Shown here: piece by piece, positions 53,328 through 62,047 of the stretch
Layout: each line of letters begins with the position of its first letter
Position numbering within the stretch: position 1 is the stretch's first letter
Assembly: GCA_948467675.1 (NCBI GenBank)
Contig: CAOKFI010000011.1
Location: forward strand, 1 to 64,000
Source of the DNA: an uncultured Porphyromonadaceae bacterium
GTDB taxonomy: Bacteria; Bacteroidota; Bacteroidia; Bacteroidales; Muribaculaceae
Direction: 5' to 3'
Length of the DNA: 64,000 nucleotides
Notes under the pieces: model-generated
What the model was told of the DNA's origin: nothing
What the model saw: only the letters and a program-made list of their open reading frames with translations
Databases searched by the model: none
Program-made: the position numbers and the translations under genes

Positions 53328-53951
53328 ATGAACCGCAAGGGTAAACTATACTTCCGATACGGCACCATGGGTTCGGCCAAAACAGCCCTGCTGCTCACCA
53401 CGGCATACAACTTCGAGGAACGCGGCATGAGCTATGTCTGCATGAAGCCTGTCGTAGATACTCGCGAGAACGACAACGTGATCCGGTCCAGAATCGGAAT
53501 AGAACGCCGGTGTCAGTGGATCTACCACGACACCGATCTGTACAGCATGGCGCAGGAGATATTCGAGAATACCATGACTCTGATCGACTGGTTCCTGATC
53601 GACGAAGCCCAGTTCCTTACAGAAGAACAGGTCGACCAGCTCGCCCGCATAGTCGACGACTATGGGAGCAATGTGATCTGCTATGGCCTGCGCACCGATT
53701 TCAAATCGCATCTGTTCGAAGGGTCGAGACGCCTGTTCGAGATTGCCGATACGATCGACGAGATCAAATCGACCTGCACGTGCGGACGGAAAACGATCAT
53801 CAACGCACGCATAGACCAGAGCGGCGATTTCGTAGAGGACGGAGCCCAAGTAGAGATCGGCGGCGACGACCGCTACATAGCTGTCTGCCGTAAATGCTGG
53901 CGGAACAAGCGCATAGAGCAATCCTCACGCGATGCGTTACCGTTTCTATAA
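53328..53951 (+). CDS. tdk: Thymidine kinase (type II)
   Basis: 207 aa. The P-loop is GTMGSAKTALL at the N-terminus, the Walker B-like segment is IDEAQFL, and a C-terminal zinc ribbon is formed by CTCG and CRKC. It phosphorylates thymidine for salvage into dTTP. It starts a plus-strand run; DUF3108 begins 27 bp later, though the link may be loose. Confidence 0.94.
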   Translation: MNRKGKLYFRYGTMGSAKTALLLTTAYNFEERGMSYVCMKPVVDTRENDNVIRSRIGIERRCQWIYHDTDLYSMAQEIFENTMTLIDWFLIDEAQFLTEEQVDQLARIVDDYGSNVICYGLRTDFKSHLFEGSRRLFEIADTIDEIKSTCTCGRKTIINARIDQSGDFVEDGAQVEIGGDDRYIAVCRKCWRNKRIEQSSRDALPFL

Positions 53952-53978
53952 CACAATCCACGTATAGAATTCCTACCG

Positions 53979-54752
53979 ATGCGATCTTTCAGAACGACCA
54001 AAGCCCGTATTATTCACATCTGCCTGCTGGCCTTAGCGCTGTGCGACACGACAAATGCGTTCGACCTCGGCGACGAAGTGCTGCGCTACAATGTGACATA
54101 CAAATGGGGGCTTATCAACAAAAATGCCGGTACGGCGGTAATGACGGTCAGCCACCAGGGCGACGGCTACCGCGCCGAGCTATGCGCCCGAAGCGATCCA
54201 TGGGCCGACCGCATATACCAAGTGCGCGACACTCTCGTCAGCGTAATGAACGACAGACTCCAGCCGCTGCTTTACGAGAAACTCGCGCATGAAGACGGAA
54301 AATTCAGCCACGACCTGATACGCTACAAATATCAGGGCAATACCGTCGAGGGGTACTGCACACGGTTCCGCGAAAAAAACGGCACAACTTCCACAGAACA
54401 TACGGAACTGACCGCCACACTGCCCACAGCCGACATGCTCAGCGTATATTTCTTCATCCGCTCGATGGACTTTCACGCCATGAAACCGGGCGATGTCGTA
54501 TCAGTCAACATGTTTTCCGGAAAACGTAAAGAGCTGCTGTATCTCACCTATACCGGAACAGAAGAGATCAGAATCGGCAAACATACATACAATTGCTACG
54601 GAATATCTTTCCGTTTCACGAGCAACGGAAAGACCAAAAGTTCGGAAAACATGACCGGATGGATCACCACCGATGCGTCCCGTATCCCTGTAAGGATCAC
54701 CGGGACACTGCCTGTAGGCAAGATCCATGTGCTCTACGCCGGCGGTGAATGA
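53979..54752 (+). CDS. Exported DUF3108 protein
   Basis: 257 aa with a signal peptide (about 1-27). The mature part is a single beta-rich DUF3108 domain: LRYNVTYKWGLINKNAGTA near the start, PLLYEKLAHEDG, KRKELLYLTYTG and a final GWITTDASRIPVRIT strand. Members are periplasmic proteins of unknown role, some thought to bind lipidic or glycan ligands. It follows tdk closely and precedes DUF4199, which has its own promoter inside the short gap. Confidence 0.85.
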   Translation: MRSFRTTKARIIHICLLALALCDTTNAFDLGDEVLRYNVTYKWGLINKNAGTAVMTVSHQGDGYRAELCARSDPWADRIYQVRDTLVSVMNDRLQPLLYEKLAHEDGKFSHDLIRYKYQGNTVEGYCTRFREKNGTTSTEHTELTATLPTADMLSVYFFIRSMDFHAMKPGDVVSVNMFSGKRKELLYLTYTGTEEIRIGKHTYNCYGISFRFTSNGKTKSSENMTGWITTDASRIPVRITGTLPVGKIHVLYAGGE

Positions 54753-54763
54753 CATCCTTAAAC

Positions 54764-54794
54764 TTGGCTCAGCCGCAAAGAATTGCTATCTTTG
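54764..54794 (+). promoter_or_regulatory. Promoter for the DUF4199 gene, implying a near-leaderless mRNA
   Basis: TTG at 54764-54766 and TATCTTTG at 54787-54794, spaced 20 bp. The first ATG lies only 12 bp after the -7 element, at 54807. Confidence 0.75.
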
Positions 54795-54806
54795 CGGCAT
54801 ATATCA

Positions 54807-55358
54807 ATGCCGATGGAGAATACCTACGACAAATACGGTCTGTTCAAACGTGGAGCCGACAATGGTTTCGTGTTCGGGCTTTATCTTACAGTGCTGTTCT
54901 TCGCAATGGCATACTCGCTCACTGTGCCAATGCTCGGCCTCATCGCTCTGGCCATGATGTTTGCTGTGCCGCTGATCACATATCATTATCTCCGGAAAGG
55001 ATACCGCGCCGAGTACGGCACGTCGACATTCTCATCGCTGTGGATGCAGGGGATAGTCATGTTTTTCTGCGGATCAATGATCATGGCGCTCGCCGTGTAT
55101 CTGTTTCTCCGGTTCCTCCATCCCAGCTACATGACCGACATCATTGTCCTTGCCCGAGACACTTACAACTCGATGGACTGGGAACGCGGCCAGGAAATAG
55201 CCTCCACGCTCGACACAATGCTCGAGAAGCACCTTATCCCGACTCCTATACAGGTAGCCATGGAAGTACTCTGGACAGGAGTATTCTCAGGCTCCCTGCT
55301 CTCCATACTTACCGCCCTGCTCGTAGGCGCCACGAAACGCCCGCGGACAAGATCATAA
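54807..55358 (+). CDS. DUF4199 membrane protein
   Basis: 183 aa from the ATG at 54807; an ATG at 54813 (MENTYDKYG) is equally possible. Four hydrophobic segments are seen at about 17-40, 45-60, 75-100 and 150-175, as in DUF4199 proteins of Bacteroidetes, with an RKGYRAEYG loop. The function is unknown; the family is often next to a GT2 glycosyltransferase, as here (13 bp downstream). Confidence 0.85.
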   Translation: MPMENTYDKYGLFKRGADNGFVFGLYLTVLFFAMAYSLTVPMLGLIALAMMFAVPLITYHYLRKGYRAEYGTSTFSSLWMQGIVMFFCGSMIMALAVYLFLRFLHPSYMTDIIVLARDTYNSMDWERGQEIASTLDTMLEKHLIPTPIQVAMEVLWTGVFSGSLLSILTALLVGATKRPRTRS

Positions 55359-55371
55359 ACGCATAACCGAT

Positions 55372-56343
55372 ATGGATATTTCCGTAATTGTGCCGCTATT
55401 CAACGAAGCCGAATCGCTCCCCGAGCTCGAGGCCTGGATAGCCCGTGTGATGGAAGCCAATGGCTTCAGCTACGAGATATTGTTTATCAACGACGGCAGC
55501 ACCGACGATTCGTGGCAGGTAATAAAACACCTGCGCGAATCCAATCCATGCGTGAAAGGAGTGTCGTTCAGGCGCAACTACGGCAAATCGCCGGCACTGA
55601 ACACAGGGTTCATACGCGCACAGGGAGATGTGGTGATAACCATGGACGCCGACCTCCAGGACAGTCCCGACGAGATACCGGAACTATACAGGATGATAAC
55701 GGCCGACGGCTACGATCTCGTGTCGGGATGGAAGCAGAAGCGCTATGACCCGCTGTCGAAAACGATTCCCACGAAACTGTTCAACGCCACTGCCCGCAAA
55801 GTAAGCGGCATCCACAATCTGCATGACTTCAACTGCGGACTGAAAGCATACCGCAACAAGGTTGTGAAGCACATAGAAGTCTATGGCGACATGCACCGCT
55901 ATATACCGTATATAGCCAAAAACGCCGGATTCACGCGTATCGGCGAAAAGGTCGTGCACCATCAGGCCCGAAAATACGGCAAGACGAAATTCGGCCTCGA
56001 CCGTTTCGTAAACGGCTACCTCGATCTGGCCACACTCTGGTTCACATCGCGTTTCGGAGTGAAACCGATGCATTTCTTCGGTCTGCTGGGCAGCCTGATG
56101 TTTCTGCTGGGTTTCATCTCGCTTGTCATAGTCGGCATATCGAAACTGTACCGCATGAATGCCGGACTCCCCTACATCCTCGTCACGGATTCGCCCTATT
56201 TCTATATCGCGCTCACTCTCATGATCCTTGGCACGCAACTGTTTCTGGCAGGATTTACCGGCGAACTCATAGTGCGCAACTCTCCGGGGCGCAACCATTA
56301 TGAGATCGAGGAAGAACTCGCCACGGACAACAACCGACAATAA
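55372..56343 (+). CDS. Membrane GT2 glycosyltransferase (undecaprenyl-phosphate sugar transferase type)
   Basis: 323 aa. A GT2 catalytic domain (about 1-220) with VPLFNEAESL, the TMDADLQDSP DxD motif and a DFNCGLKAYR segment is followed by two C-terminal transmembrane helices (about 235-257 and 268-290). This is the GtrB/ArnC layout, in which a sugar is moved from a nucleotide donor onto undecaprenyl phosphate at the inner membrane for surface glycans or protein glycosylation. Sugar identity is not shown. It is probably co-transcribed with DUF4199. Confidence 0.9.
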   Translation: MDISVIVPLFNEAESLPELEAWIARVMEANGFSYEILFINDGSTDDSWQVIKHLRESNPCVKGVSFRRNYGKSPALNTGFIRAQGDVVITMDADLQDSPDEIPELYRMITADGYDLVSGWKQKRYDPLSKTIPTKLFNATARKVSGIHNLHDFNCGLKAYRNKVVKHIEVYGDMHRYIPYIAKNAGFTRIGEKVVHHQARKYGKTKFGLDRFVNGYLDLATLWFTSRFGVKPMHFFGLLGSLMFLLGFISLVIVGISKLYRMNAGLPYILVTDSPYFYIALTLMILGTQLFLAGFTGELIVRNSPGRNHYEIEEELATDNNRQ

Positions 56344-56369
56344 CCACGATACAAATTTTCGACATAACA

Positions 56370-56900
56370 ATGGATAGCCAGTATAACCAGTTCATAGATC
56401 TTCTGCGCAGACGGTACTCCTGCCGCAACTATTCGCAGCGTCAGATACCGCACGATATGCTCATGCAGGTACTTGAAGCCGCCCGTCTTGCTCCGTCGGC
56501 CTGCAACCGGCAGCCATGGAGATTCGTAGTCGTGACCGACGAGGCGGTCCGTGCGAAGATGCTTGTCAGGTCACGCGAATGTTTTCTCAACGCTCCAGCT
56601 GTCATAGTAGCGTGTGGCGACCACAGTTCAGCATGGCACCGTACGGCCGACAACAAGGATCATACCGACGTGGATCTGTCAATAGCAGTAGAACATATAT
56701 GTCTCGCGGCCACGACACTCGGGCTCGGCACATGCTGGGTGTGCAGTTTCGATACCGCAGCCACACGCGAGGCTATCAACATGCCTGACGGATGGGAACC
56801 CGTGGCACTGATTCCAATCGGATATCCGGCCGAAGGCGACCAGGCTCCGGAAAAACAGCGCAAGTCAGCCGACGAAATAATACGATGGGAAAAATTCTGA
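56370..56900 (+). CDS. Nitroreductase-family flavoprotein
   Basis: 176 aa with the nitroreductase fold: the N-terminal RRRYSCRNY arginine-rich FMN-binding segment, APSACNRQPWRFVVV, and the late GLGTCWVC and PIGYPAEG motifs. It uses FMN and NAD(P)H to reduce nitro-compounds or quinones; the physiological substrate is not known. The short length fits the small class of the family. The next gene starts inside its last 16 bp. Confidence 0.9.
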   Translation: MDSQYNQFIDLLRRRYSCRNYSQRQIPHDMLMQVLEAARLAPSACNRQPWRFVVVTDEAVRAKMLVRSRECFLNAPAVIVACGDHSSAWHRTADNKDHTDVDLSIAVEHICLAATTLGLGTCWVCSFDTAATREAINMPDGWEPVALIPIGYPAEGDQAPEKQRKSADEIIRWEKF

Positions 56901-57418
56901 CAGCGGTCATAATGATACTGACAGCGGCAGGCGTAATGCTTACTGCCGGGTGCAATACAGCCGGATGCCCTGACAACCACAGCAGCATCCCGTCGGCAGG
57001 ATTCTACTCCATGTCGACACTGAGAGCCATAAGCGTCGACTCGCTGACAATCGGCGGGGTTGATGCTCCAGGCGACTCGCTGCTCGCCGACAGTGCCACT
57101 GTATCGAAACTGGTGTTGCCGTTCCGGTCCATCGACAAAACGACATCGTTTTTCATACACTACAACCACAAGGCGCTGAATGACCCGCGTTTAAACGATA
57201 CTATAACTTTCGACTATGACTCATACCCGTATTTCGCATCGGCAGAATGCGGAGCTATGTATCAGTACCGCATCACACGTGTAGAATATACACGTCATCT
57301 GGTCGATTCCGTCGGCATAGTCGACTCGCTGATATGCAACATCGACCTCGAACAGATACATATATATATGCGTACGTCGGACGACGATGGCAACAACCGC
57401 CGAAGCATTCAGCCATGA
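56885..57418 (+). CDS. DUF6452 lipoprotein
   Basis: 177 aa from the ATG at 56885, which gives a lipoprotein leader ending LTAGC (Cys23); the longer upstream frame overlaps the nitroreductase and has no signal. The mature part is beta-rich, with repeats such as ISVDSLTIGG and LPFRSIDKTTSFF. The family is restricted to Bacteroidetes and has no known role. It overlaps the nitroreductase by 16 bp and the following gene by 4 bp, so coupled translation is likely. Confidence 0.82.
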   Translation: MGKILTAVIMILTAAGVMLTAGCNTAGCPDNHSSIPSAGFYSMSTLRAISVDSLTIGGVDAPGDSLLADSATVSKLVLPFRSIDKTTSFFIHYNHKALNDPRLNDTITFDYDSYPYFASAECGAMYQYRITRVEYTRHLVDSVGIVDSLICNIDLEQIHIYMRTSDDDGNNRRSIQP

Positions 57419-58314
57419 GAACTCCGTTGATTATTCTGATCATGGCTGTCGCCGCCATCTGCAGCACCTCGGTGGCACAGCGCCGTATAACTCCTGTCAA
57501 CCCCACTCCGACAGGTACCCGTCACGAAGCCGCCAACGGAAAGGATCAGACCGGCAGCGAACCGGCACTTCCGCCGTCGGTCATCCACTACCACAGCCCA
57601 GACGGCAAAGTGATACTTATCGATACTGTGGCGGGTACGGAATATGTCGACTCCGCGGCTCTGGAGGAGGCCGGCAAGACTAAAGGACGCATATATCCGC
57701 TGATGCATGCCGTGACAGTGGGCGTCAACATCTGGGATCCGCTCATGCGCTGTTTCGGGCAACACTACGGTCTAGCAGACGCCTGGGTAGAGCTGAGCCT
57801 CCACAACTGGATAAAGCCGGTGTTTGAATTCGGTCTCGGAGCCGCCGACAATACCCCGTCCGACGGTAACTTCACATACCACAGTCCTGCCGCACCGTAT
57901 TTCAAGATAGGCGCCAACTACAATTTTCTTTACAACTCGAATCCGGCATACCAGTTTCTGGCCGGTCTGCGCTATGGTTTCTCGTCGTTCAAATACGACA
58001 TACAAAATGCCACTGTCGCTCCAGGATACTGGGATGAGCCTACGACGTTCAATATTCCGCGACAGACCTCGACTGTAGGATACGGTGAATTTATGATCGG
58101 GCTGAAAGTCCAGATCTACAAAAACATATCGATGGGCTGGAATCTGAAATACCATTTCATATTCCATGAATCGAAAGCCAAGTACGGCCAGCCGTGGTAC
58201 ATACCCGGTTACGGCAGCCGCGGCTCGGCGATCACCGGCGCGTTCTCGATCATGTACACACTCCCGCTGAACCAAAAAAGCATTCCGGCGGTTGATAATC
58301 AAGTGACAGAATAA
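57415..58314 (+). CDS. DUF6048 exported beta-barrel-like protein
   Basis: 299 aa from the ATG at 57415, which gives a signal peptide ending near SVAQ (residue 21). Aromatic beta strands recur across residues about 100-290, for example FEFGLGAADN, YKFGANYNF-like and YHFIFHESK segments, suggesting a small outer-membrane barrel. The function is unknown. DUF6452 and DUF6048 are regular neighbours in Bacteroidales, and the 4-bp ATGA overlap here supports a joint role in the envelope. Confidence 0.82.
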   Translation: MRTPLIILIMAVAAICSTSVAQRRITPVNPTPTGTRHEAANGKDQTGSEPALPPSVIHYHSPDGKVILIDTVAGTEYVDSAALEEAGKTKGRIYPLMHAVTVGVNIWDPLMRCFGQHYGLADAWVELSLHNWIKPVFEFGLGAADNTPSDGNFTYHSPAAPYFKIGANYNFLYNSNPAYQFLAGLRYGFSSFKYDIQNATVAPGYWDEPTTFNIPRQTSTVGYGEFMIGLKVQIYKNISMGWNLKYHFIFHESKAKYGQPWYIPGYGSRGSAITGAFSIMYTLPLNQKSIPAVDNQVTE

Positions 58315-58342
58315 CAGATTCATGAACTAAATTGTCAACCAA

Positions 58343-59101
58343 ATGAAACGTATAGTCATCATAGGAGCATCGTCGGGCTTAGGCCGGCGCATATCGGAAG
58401 ATTTCGCCCGCATAGGACTCCGCGTGGGCATAGCCGCACGCCGTGAACCACAGTTGAAAGCGATATATGAGCGCTATCCCGAATCGGTTGTGTACCGCAC
58501 CATCGACGTGACTGCGCCTGATGCCGTAGAGCGGTTCTACGACCTGATCGAAGCCAACGGCGGTATGGATATACTTCTGCTTGCGTCCGGCACAGGACAT
58601 ATCAACCCGCAACTCGATGTGGCCACAGACGTAACCACTGTCGAGACCAACGCTGTAGGCACGGTGAGGATTCTCGATGCCGCATACCGGTATTTCCGCG
58701 ACACAGCCAACGATACCCCGGGGCAGATAGCCGTGATCACATCCTTAGCCGGGACAAAGGGTATAGGCATAGCTGCAAGCTACAGCGCATCGAAACGTTT
58801 CCAGTCGACCTACATAGACGCTCTCGACCAGCTCGCTCATCAGGAGCATGTCAACATCCGGTTTACCGATATCCGTCCGGGATTCATACGCACACCTCTG
58901 CTCAAAGAGGGACGCAACTACCCTCTCGAAATGGCCATAAGCTACGCAGCTCCACTGATAGAGAAGGCCATACTGAGACGCAAGCGCGTGGCTGTGATCG
59001 ACAGCCGATGGAGAATAGTCTCAGGGCTGTGGCGCATGATACCCCAATGTGTATGGAGCCGCATAGCCCTCGAACTCAAAGATTCCGACAACAAATCATA
59101 A
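58343..59101 (+). CDS. Short-chain dehydrogenase/reductase
   Basis: 252 aa Rossmann-fold SDR: the cofactor motif GASSGLGRRI near the N-terminus, an LASGTGHIN segment in place of NNAG, the active-site Tyr in YSASKRF with Lys four residues later, and RPGFIRTP after it. It is an NAD(P)-dependent oxidoreductase of unknown substrate. It is followed by rpiB after 21 bp. Confidence 0.88.
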   Translation: MKRIVIIGASSGLGRRISEDFARIGLRVGIAARREPQLKAIYERYPESVVYRTIDVTAPDAVERFYDLIEANGGMDILLLASGTGHINPQLDVATDVTTVETNAVGTVRILDAAYRYFRDTANDTPGQIAVITSLAGTKGIGIAASYSASKRFQSTYIDALDQLAHQEHVNIRFTDIRPGFIRTPLLKEGRNYPLEMAISYAAPLIEKAILRRKRVAVIDSRWRIVSGLWRMIPQCVWSRIALELKDSDNKS

Positions 59102-59122
59102 ACTTCAACCACCAACAGCAAA

Positions 59123-59575
59123 ATGTCAATCATCACATCCGACCGTCCAGTAGGCTTGTGCAGCGATCATGCCGGCTATGAACTGAAAAGTATCATCGAA
59201 GGTTATCTGACCTCACAGAACATAATCTGGGAAGACTTCGGTACCGATAGCACCGATAGCTGCGACTATCCGGACTATGCCCATCCGTGTGCTCTCGCTG
59301 TGGAAAACGGTTCCGTATATCCGGCAATCGCCATCTGCGGCACCGGCAACGGCATAGCCATGACACTCAACAAGCACCAGGGTGTGCGCGCAGCCCTGTG
59401 CTGGAGCACAGAACTCGCCAGACTCGCCCGCGAACACAACAACGCCAACGTGCTTGTACTCCCCGGACGTTTTATCGATCCGACCGTAGCCCTCGACATT
59501 GTCGACACATTTCTCAACACGGAATTCGAAGGAGGCCGCCATCAGCGCCGTATCGACAAGATACCTGTCGGTTAA
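59123..59575 (+). CDS. rpiB: Ribose-5-phosphate isomerase B
   Basis: 150 aa. Motifs are CSDHAGYELK near the N-terminus, CGTGNGIAM around the catalytic cysteine and HNNANVLVLPGR with the ring-opening histidine. It interconverts ribulose 5-phosphate and ribose 5-phosphate in the pentose phosphate pathway. Allose-6-phosphate isomerase activity is a known alternative for close relatives. A strong terminator follows at 59600-59645. Confidence 0.94.
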   Translation: MSIITSDRPVGLCSDHAGYELKSIIEGYLTSQNIIWEDFGTDSTDSCDYPDYAHPCALAVENGSVYPAIAICGTGNGIAMTLNKHQGVRAALCWSTELARLAREHNNANVLVLPGRFIDPTVALDIVDTFLNTEFEGGRHQRRIDKIPVG

Positions 59576-59599
59576 GCGGTCTACACCCAATCCCTATTG

Positions 59600-59645
59600 A
59601 AGCAATAAAGGCTGCGATCCATACAGGTCGCAGCCTTTATTGCTT
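59600..59645. terminator. Bidirectional terminator between rpiB and the AAE transporter
   Basis: An 18-bp perfect stem (59600-59617 with 59628-59645) with a 10-nt loop lies between the two convergent genes, with A/T-rich ends on both sides. Confidence 0.85.
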
Positions 59646-59668
59646 TGGTATTTATTGGTCAATCATTG

Positions 59669-61318
59669 CTACATGAAGCAAAGAATCAGGACTTGGGCTG
59701 CAACTACTCGCAGGAACATGGTGAGAGGATAGACGGTGGAGTACGCTACTGCCGGCGCGTCGTTGCCAGTCGAATTGTTGGCGTAGGCCAGCGCTGGCGG
59801 GTCGGTACATCCACCGGACATAAGACCCATTATGGTAAGGAAATTGATCTTGTATACGCCGCGGGCTATCACACCGACAACCACCAGCGGCAACAATGTG
59901 ATCATGAAACCCCATATAACCCACCACATACCTGTGGTGTTGAACACGGTTGAGGCGAATCCCTGTCCGGAGGAAATGCCTACAGATGCAAGGAACATAC
60001 AGATGCCGAGCTCACGCATCAGCATAGAAGCAGAACTCGAGGTATAGGTGACGAGTTTGAACTTATAGCCAAAGCGGCTTATCAGGATAGCCACAACCAG
60101 AGGGCCGCCGGCAAGACCGAGCTTCATGCCGAAGCCGACGTTGATAGAACCGAGGATGATACCGAACATGATACCGATGAAGATGGTGATGATGTTGGGC
60201 TCGTTGAGACGCTTCATGGAGTTGCCGAGACGGTTGGCCAGACGGTTGATGTCCTCGAGCGTGCCGACCACAGTGACACGGTCACCCATCTGCAGGCGCA
60301 GGTTTGGCGATGCGAGCAGATCCACACCGGCACGGTTTATGCGGGTGCAGTTAAGCTGATATGCAGTGTGGAGACGGAGCGATCCGAGCTCTACGCCGTT
60401 GTATTCGCTCTTGGTGACAACAATACGACGCGATACCACCGGAGTCGGAGTGCTTTCCCAGTCCATCTCGACAACAGGGCCGAGAACGGCTTTGAAGCGC
60501 TGCTCGTCCTGAGCGGACATAACGGCATATACGCGGTCGCCTGTATGGATCACAGTCTTGGAGGTCGGTATGATCACGTCTCCGTCGACTGTCATCAGAC
60601 GAGATATCACGAAGTCGCAGGTGATAACCTTGTGCAGATCCAACAGCGTAGTGCCGTCGATCAGTTTGTTTGTAACCTCGAATGTCTCGATAAGCGGTTT
60701 CTGCTGGCTGTCTTCCTTCTCTTTGTTAAGTACGTCGATCTCCTTGTCGACATTGATCCGGAATATACCTTTGATTATGAACATGGCCAGAATGATACCG
60801 CACACACCCAACGGATAGGCTGCGGCATATCCCATGGCAAGGGTATTTATGGCTTCGGGTGAAGCGACAGTCTGCTGTGCGGCGGCCAGACCCGGAGTAT
60901 TGGTCACAGCACCGGACATGACGCCGACCAATGCCTCGATCGATGTGTTGCCGTCAATAAAATAGATCGCCAGCACAATCGCCACATTGAGTGCGATACC
61001 GAGAACGGCAAGTCCGTTGAGCCGCATACCTCCCTTTTTAAAGGACGAGAAGAAGCCGGGACCGACCTGCAGACCGATAGCAAAGATGAACAGAATAAGA
61101 CCGAACTCGCGCACGAAATGCAAGACTTCGCCTTCGACCACATAGCCGAAATGTCCCATCAGAATTCCGACGAACAGCACGAACGTCACACCAAGTGATA
61201 CGCCGCCGATCTTCATTTTCCCCAAGAATACGCCGACAGCAATCACAAACGAATAGAGTACCAGCGTACTCGCCAACGAAGTGTTGCCCGGGCCTAAAAG
61301 GCTTTGAATGAAATCCAT
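59669..61318 (-). CDS. AAE-family transporter (aspartate:alanine exchanger type) with TrkA-C domains
   Basis: 549 aa. Two membrane blocks of about five helices each (about 15-180 and 380-545) flank a cytosolic part (about 200-375) with two TrkA-C-like regulatory domains. The second block contains a GGLVVAILIS-type helix pair typical of the AAE/YidE family. AspT in lactobacilli exchanges aspartate for alanine; the substrate of Bacteroidales members is unknown. It has its own promoter at 61379-61372. Confidence 0.9.
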   Translation of the reverse strand: MDFIQSLLGPGNTSLASTLVLYSFVIAVGVFLGKMKIGGVSLGVTFVLFVGILMGHFGYVVEGEVLHFVREFGLILFIFAIGLQVGPGFFSSFKKGGMRLNGLAVLGIALNVAIVLAIYFIDGNTSIEALVGVMSGAVTNTPGLAAAQQTVASPEAINTLAMGYAAAYPLGVCGIILAMFIIKGIFRINVDKEIDVLNKEKEDSQQKPLIETFEVTNKLIDGTTLLDLHKVITCDFVISRLMTVDGDVIIPTSKTVIHTGDRVYAVMSAQDEQRFKAVLGPVVEMDWESTPTPVVSRRIVVTKSEYNGVELGSLRLHTAYQLNCTRINRAGVDLLASPNLRLQMGDRVTVVGTLEDINRLANRLGNSMKRLNEPNIITIFIGIMFGIILGSINVGFGMKLGLAGGPLVVAILISRFGYKFKLVTYTSSSASMLMRELGICMFLASVGISSGQGFASTVFNTTGMWWVIWGFMITLLPLVVVGVIARGVYKINFLTIMGLMSGGCTDPPALAYANNSTGNDAPAVAYSTVYPLTMFLRVVAAQVLILCFM

Positions 61319-61371
61319 TAGACAATTAATTGATTATGAATACAATAACAACTCTCAACTCTTTCAGAGTG

Positions 61372-61379
61372 CAAAGTTA
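61372..61379 (-). promoter_or_regulatory. Promoter -7 element for the AAE transporter
   Basis: TAACTTTG on the minus strand, 53 bp before the ATG at 61318. The rest of the 61319-61557 gap contains the next promoter and no convincing gene. Confidence 0.6.
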
Positions 61380-61530
61380 CGCTTTTTTATCCAATCAGCA
61401 ATCAAAAAAGAATGCGATACCTCAGATATTTAACCTAATGTCAATGCATACAGATACCAGAGTTTTTCAAAGATCCGCATCTGATATAAAATTTTACATC
61501 CAGGAACAGGCATATAAACAGATCTGCAAC

Positions 61531-61538
61531 TAACTTTG
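61531..61538 (+). promoter_or_regulatory. Promoter -7 element for the HxlR regulator
   Basis: TAACTTTG matches TAnnTTTG and ends 19 bp before the ATG at 61558. Confidence 0.65.
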
Positions 61539-61557
61539 CAAAATAAAGCAATAAATC

Positions 61558-61932
61558 ATGATCAGAAAAGAAGACTGTTCTTCCATCATAGAGATATGTC
61601 CCATACGCAATGTGGTGGCGCGATTCGGCAACAAATGGTCGCTAATCGTACTGTTAATAATCAACGATTCGGGAACCGTAAGATTCAATGAATTGTGCCG
61701 CATGATACCTGACATCTCCACACGGGTTCTGTCAGGTACTCTGAGAACGCTCGAGGCCGACGGCCTCATAGACCGCAAGGTATATGCACAAGTGCCTCCG
61801 AAAGTGGAATACCAGCTGACCGATACCGGAAAATCTCTCGTTCCGATCATACACCAGCTGACGGACTGGGCTCTTGCCAATATGAAAAACATAATCAGCC
61901 ACAGGACCGATTATGAATCAGCACAAAATTAA
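61558..61932 (+). CDS. HxlR-family transcriptional regulator
   Basis: 124 aa winged-helix protein. The family core CPIRNVVARFGNKWS near residues 14-28 carries the conserved cysteine used by some members as a redox or electrophile sensor; RFNELCRMIPDISTRVLSGTLRTLE is the recognition region. It is likely to control its own gene and perhaps the guanine deaminase gene 115 bp downstream, though no operator can be identified. Confidence 0.92.
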   Translation: MIRKEDCSSIIEICPIRNVVARFGNKWSLIVLLIINDSGTVRFNELCRMIPDISTRVLSGTLRTLEADGLIDRKVYAQVPPKVEYQLTDTGKSLVPIIHQLTDWALANMKNIISHRTDYESAQN

Positions 61933-62047
61933 GTGACCGCAGTCTCTTTATACGTCTTCTGCGAGGACTGAACCATATCCGGAGTGTGTGAGTTAATATT
62001 AAAGATTTTCCCCGGTAAAACATCGGTCAAGAAAATATCCATGCGAC

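Noticed and set aside
61330..61533. 67-codon plus-strand frame between the AAE transporter and HxlR genes
   Set aside because: It begins inside the minus-strand promoter region, covers the plus promoter, and has no recognisable features.
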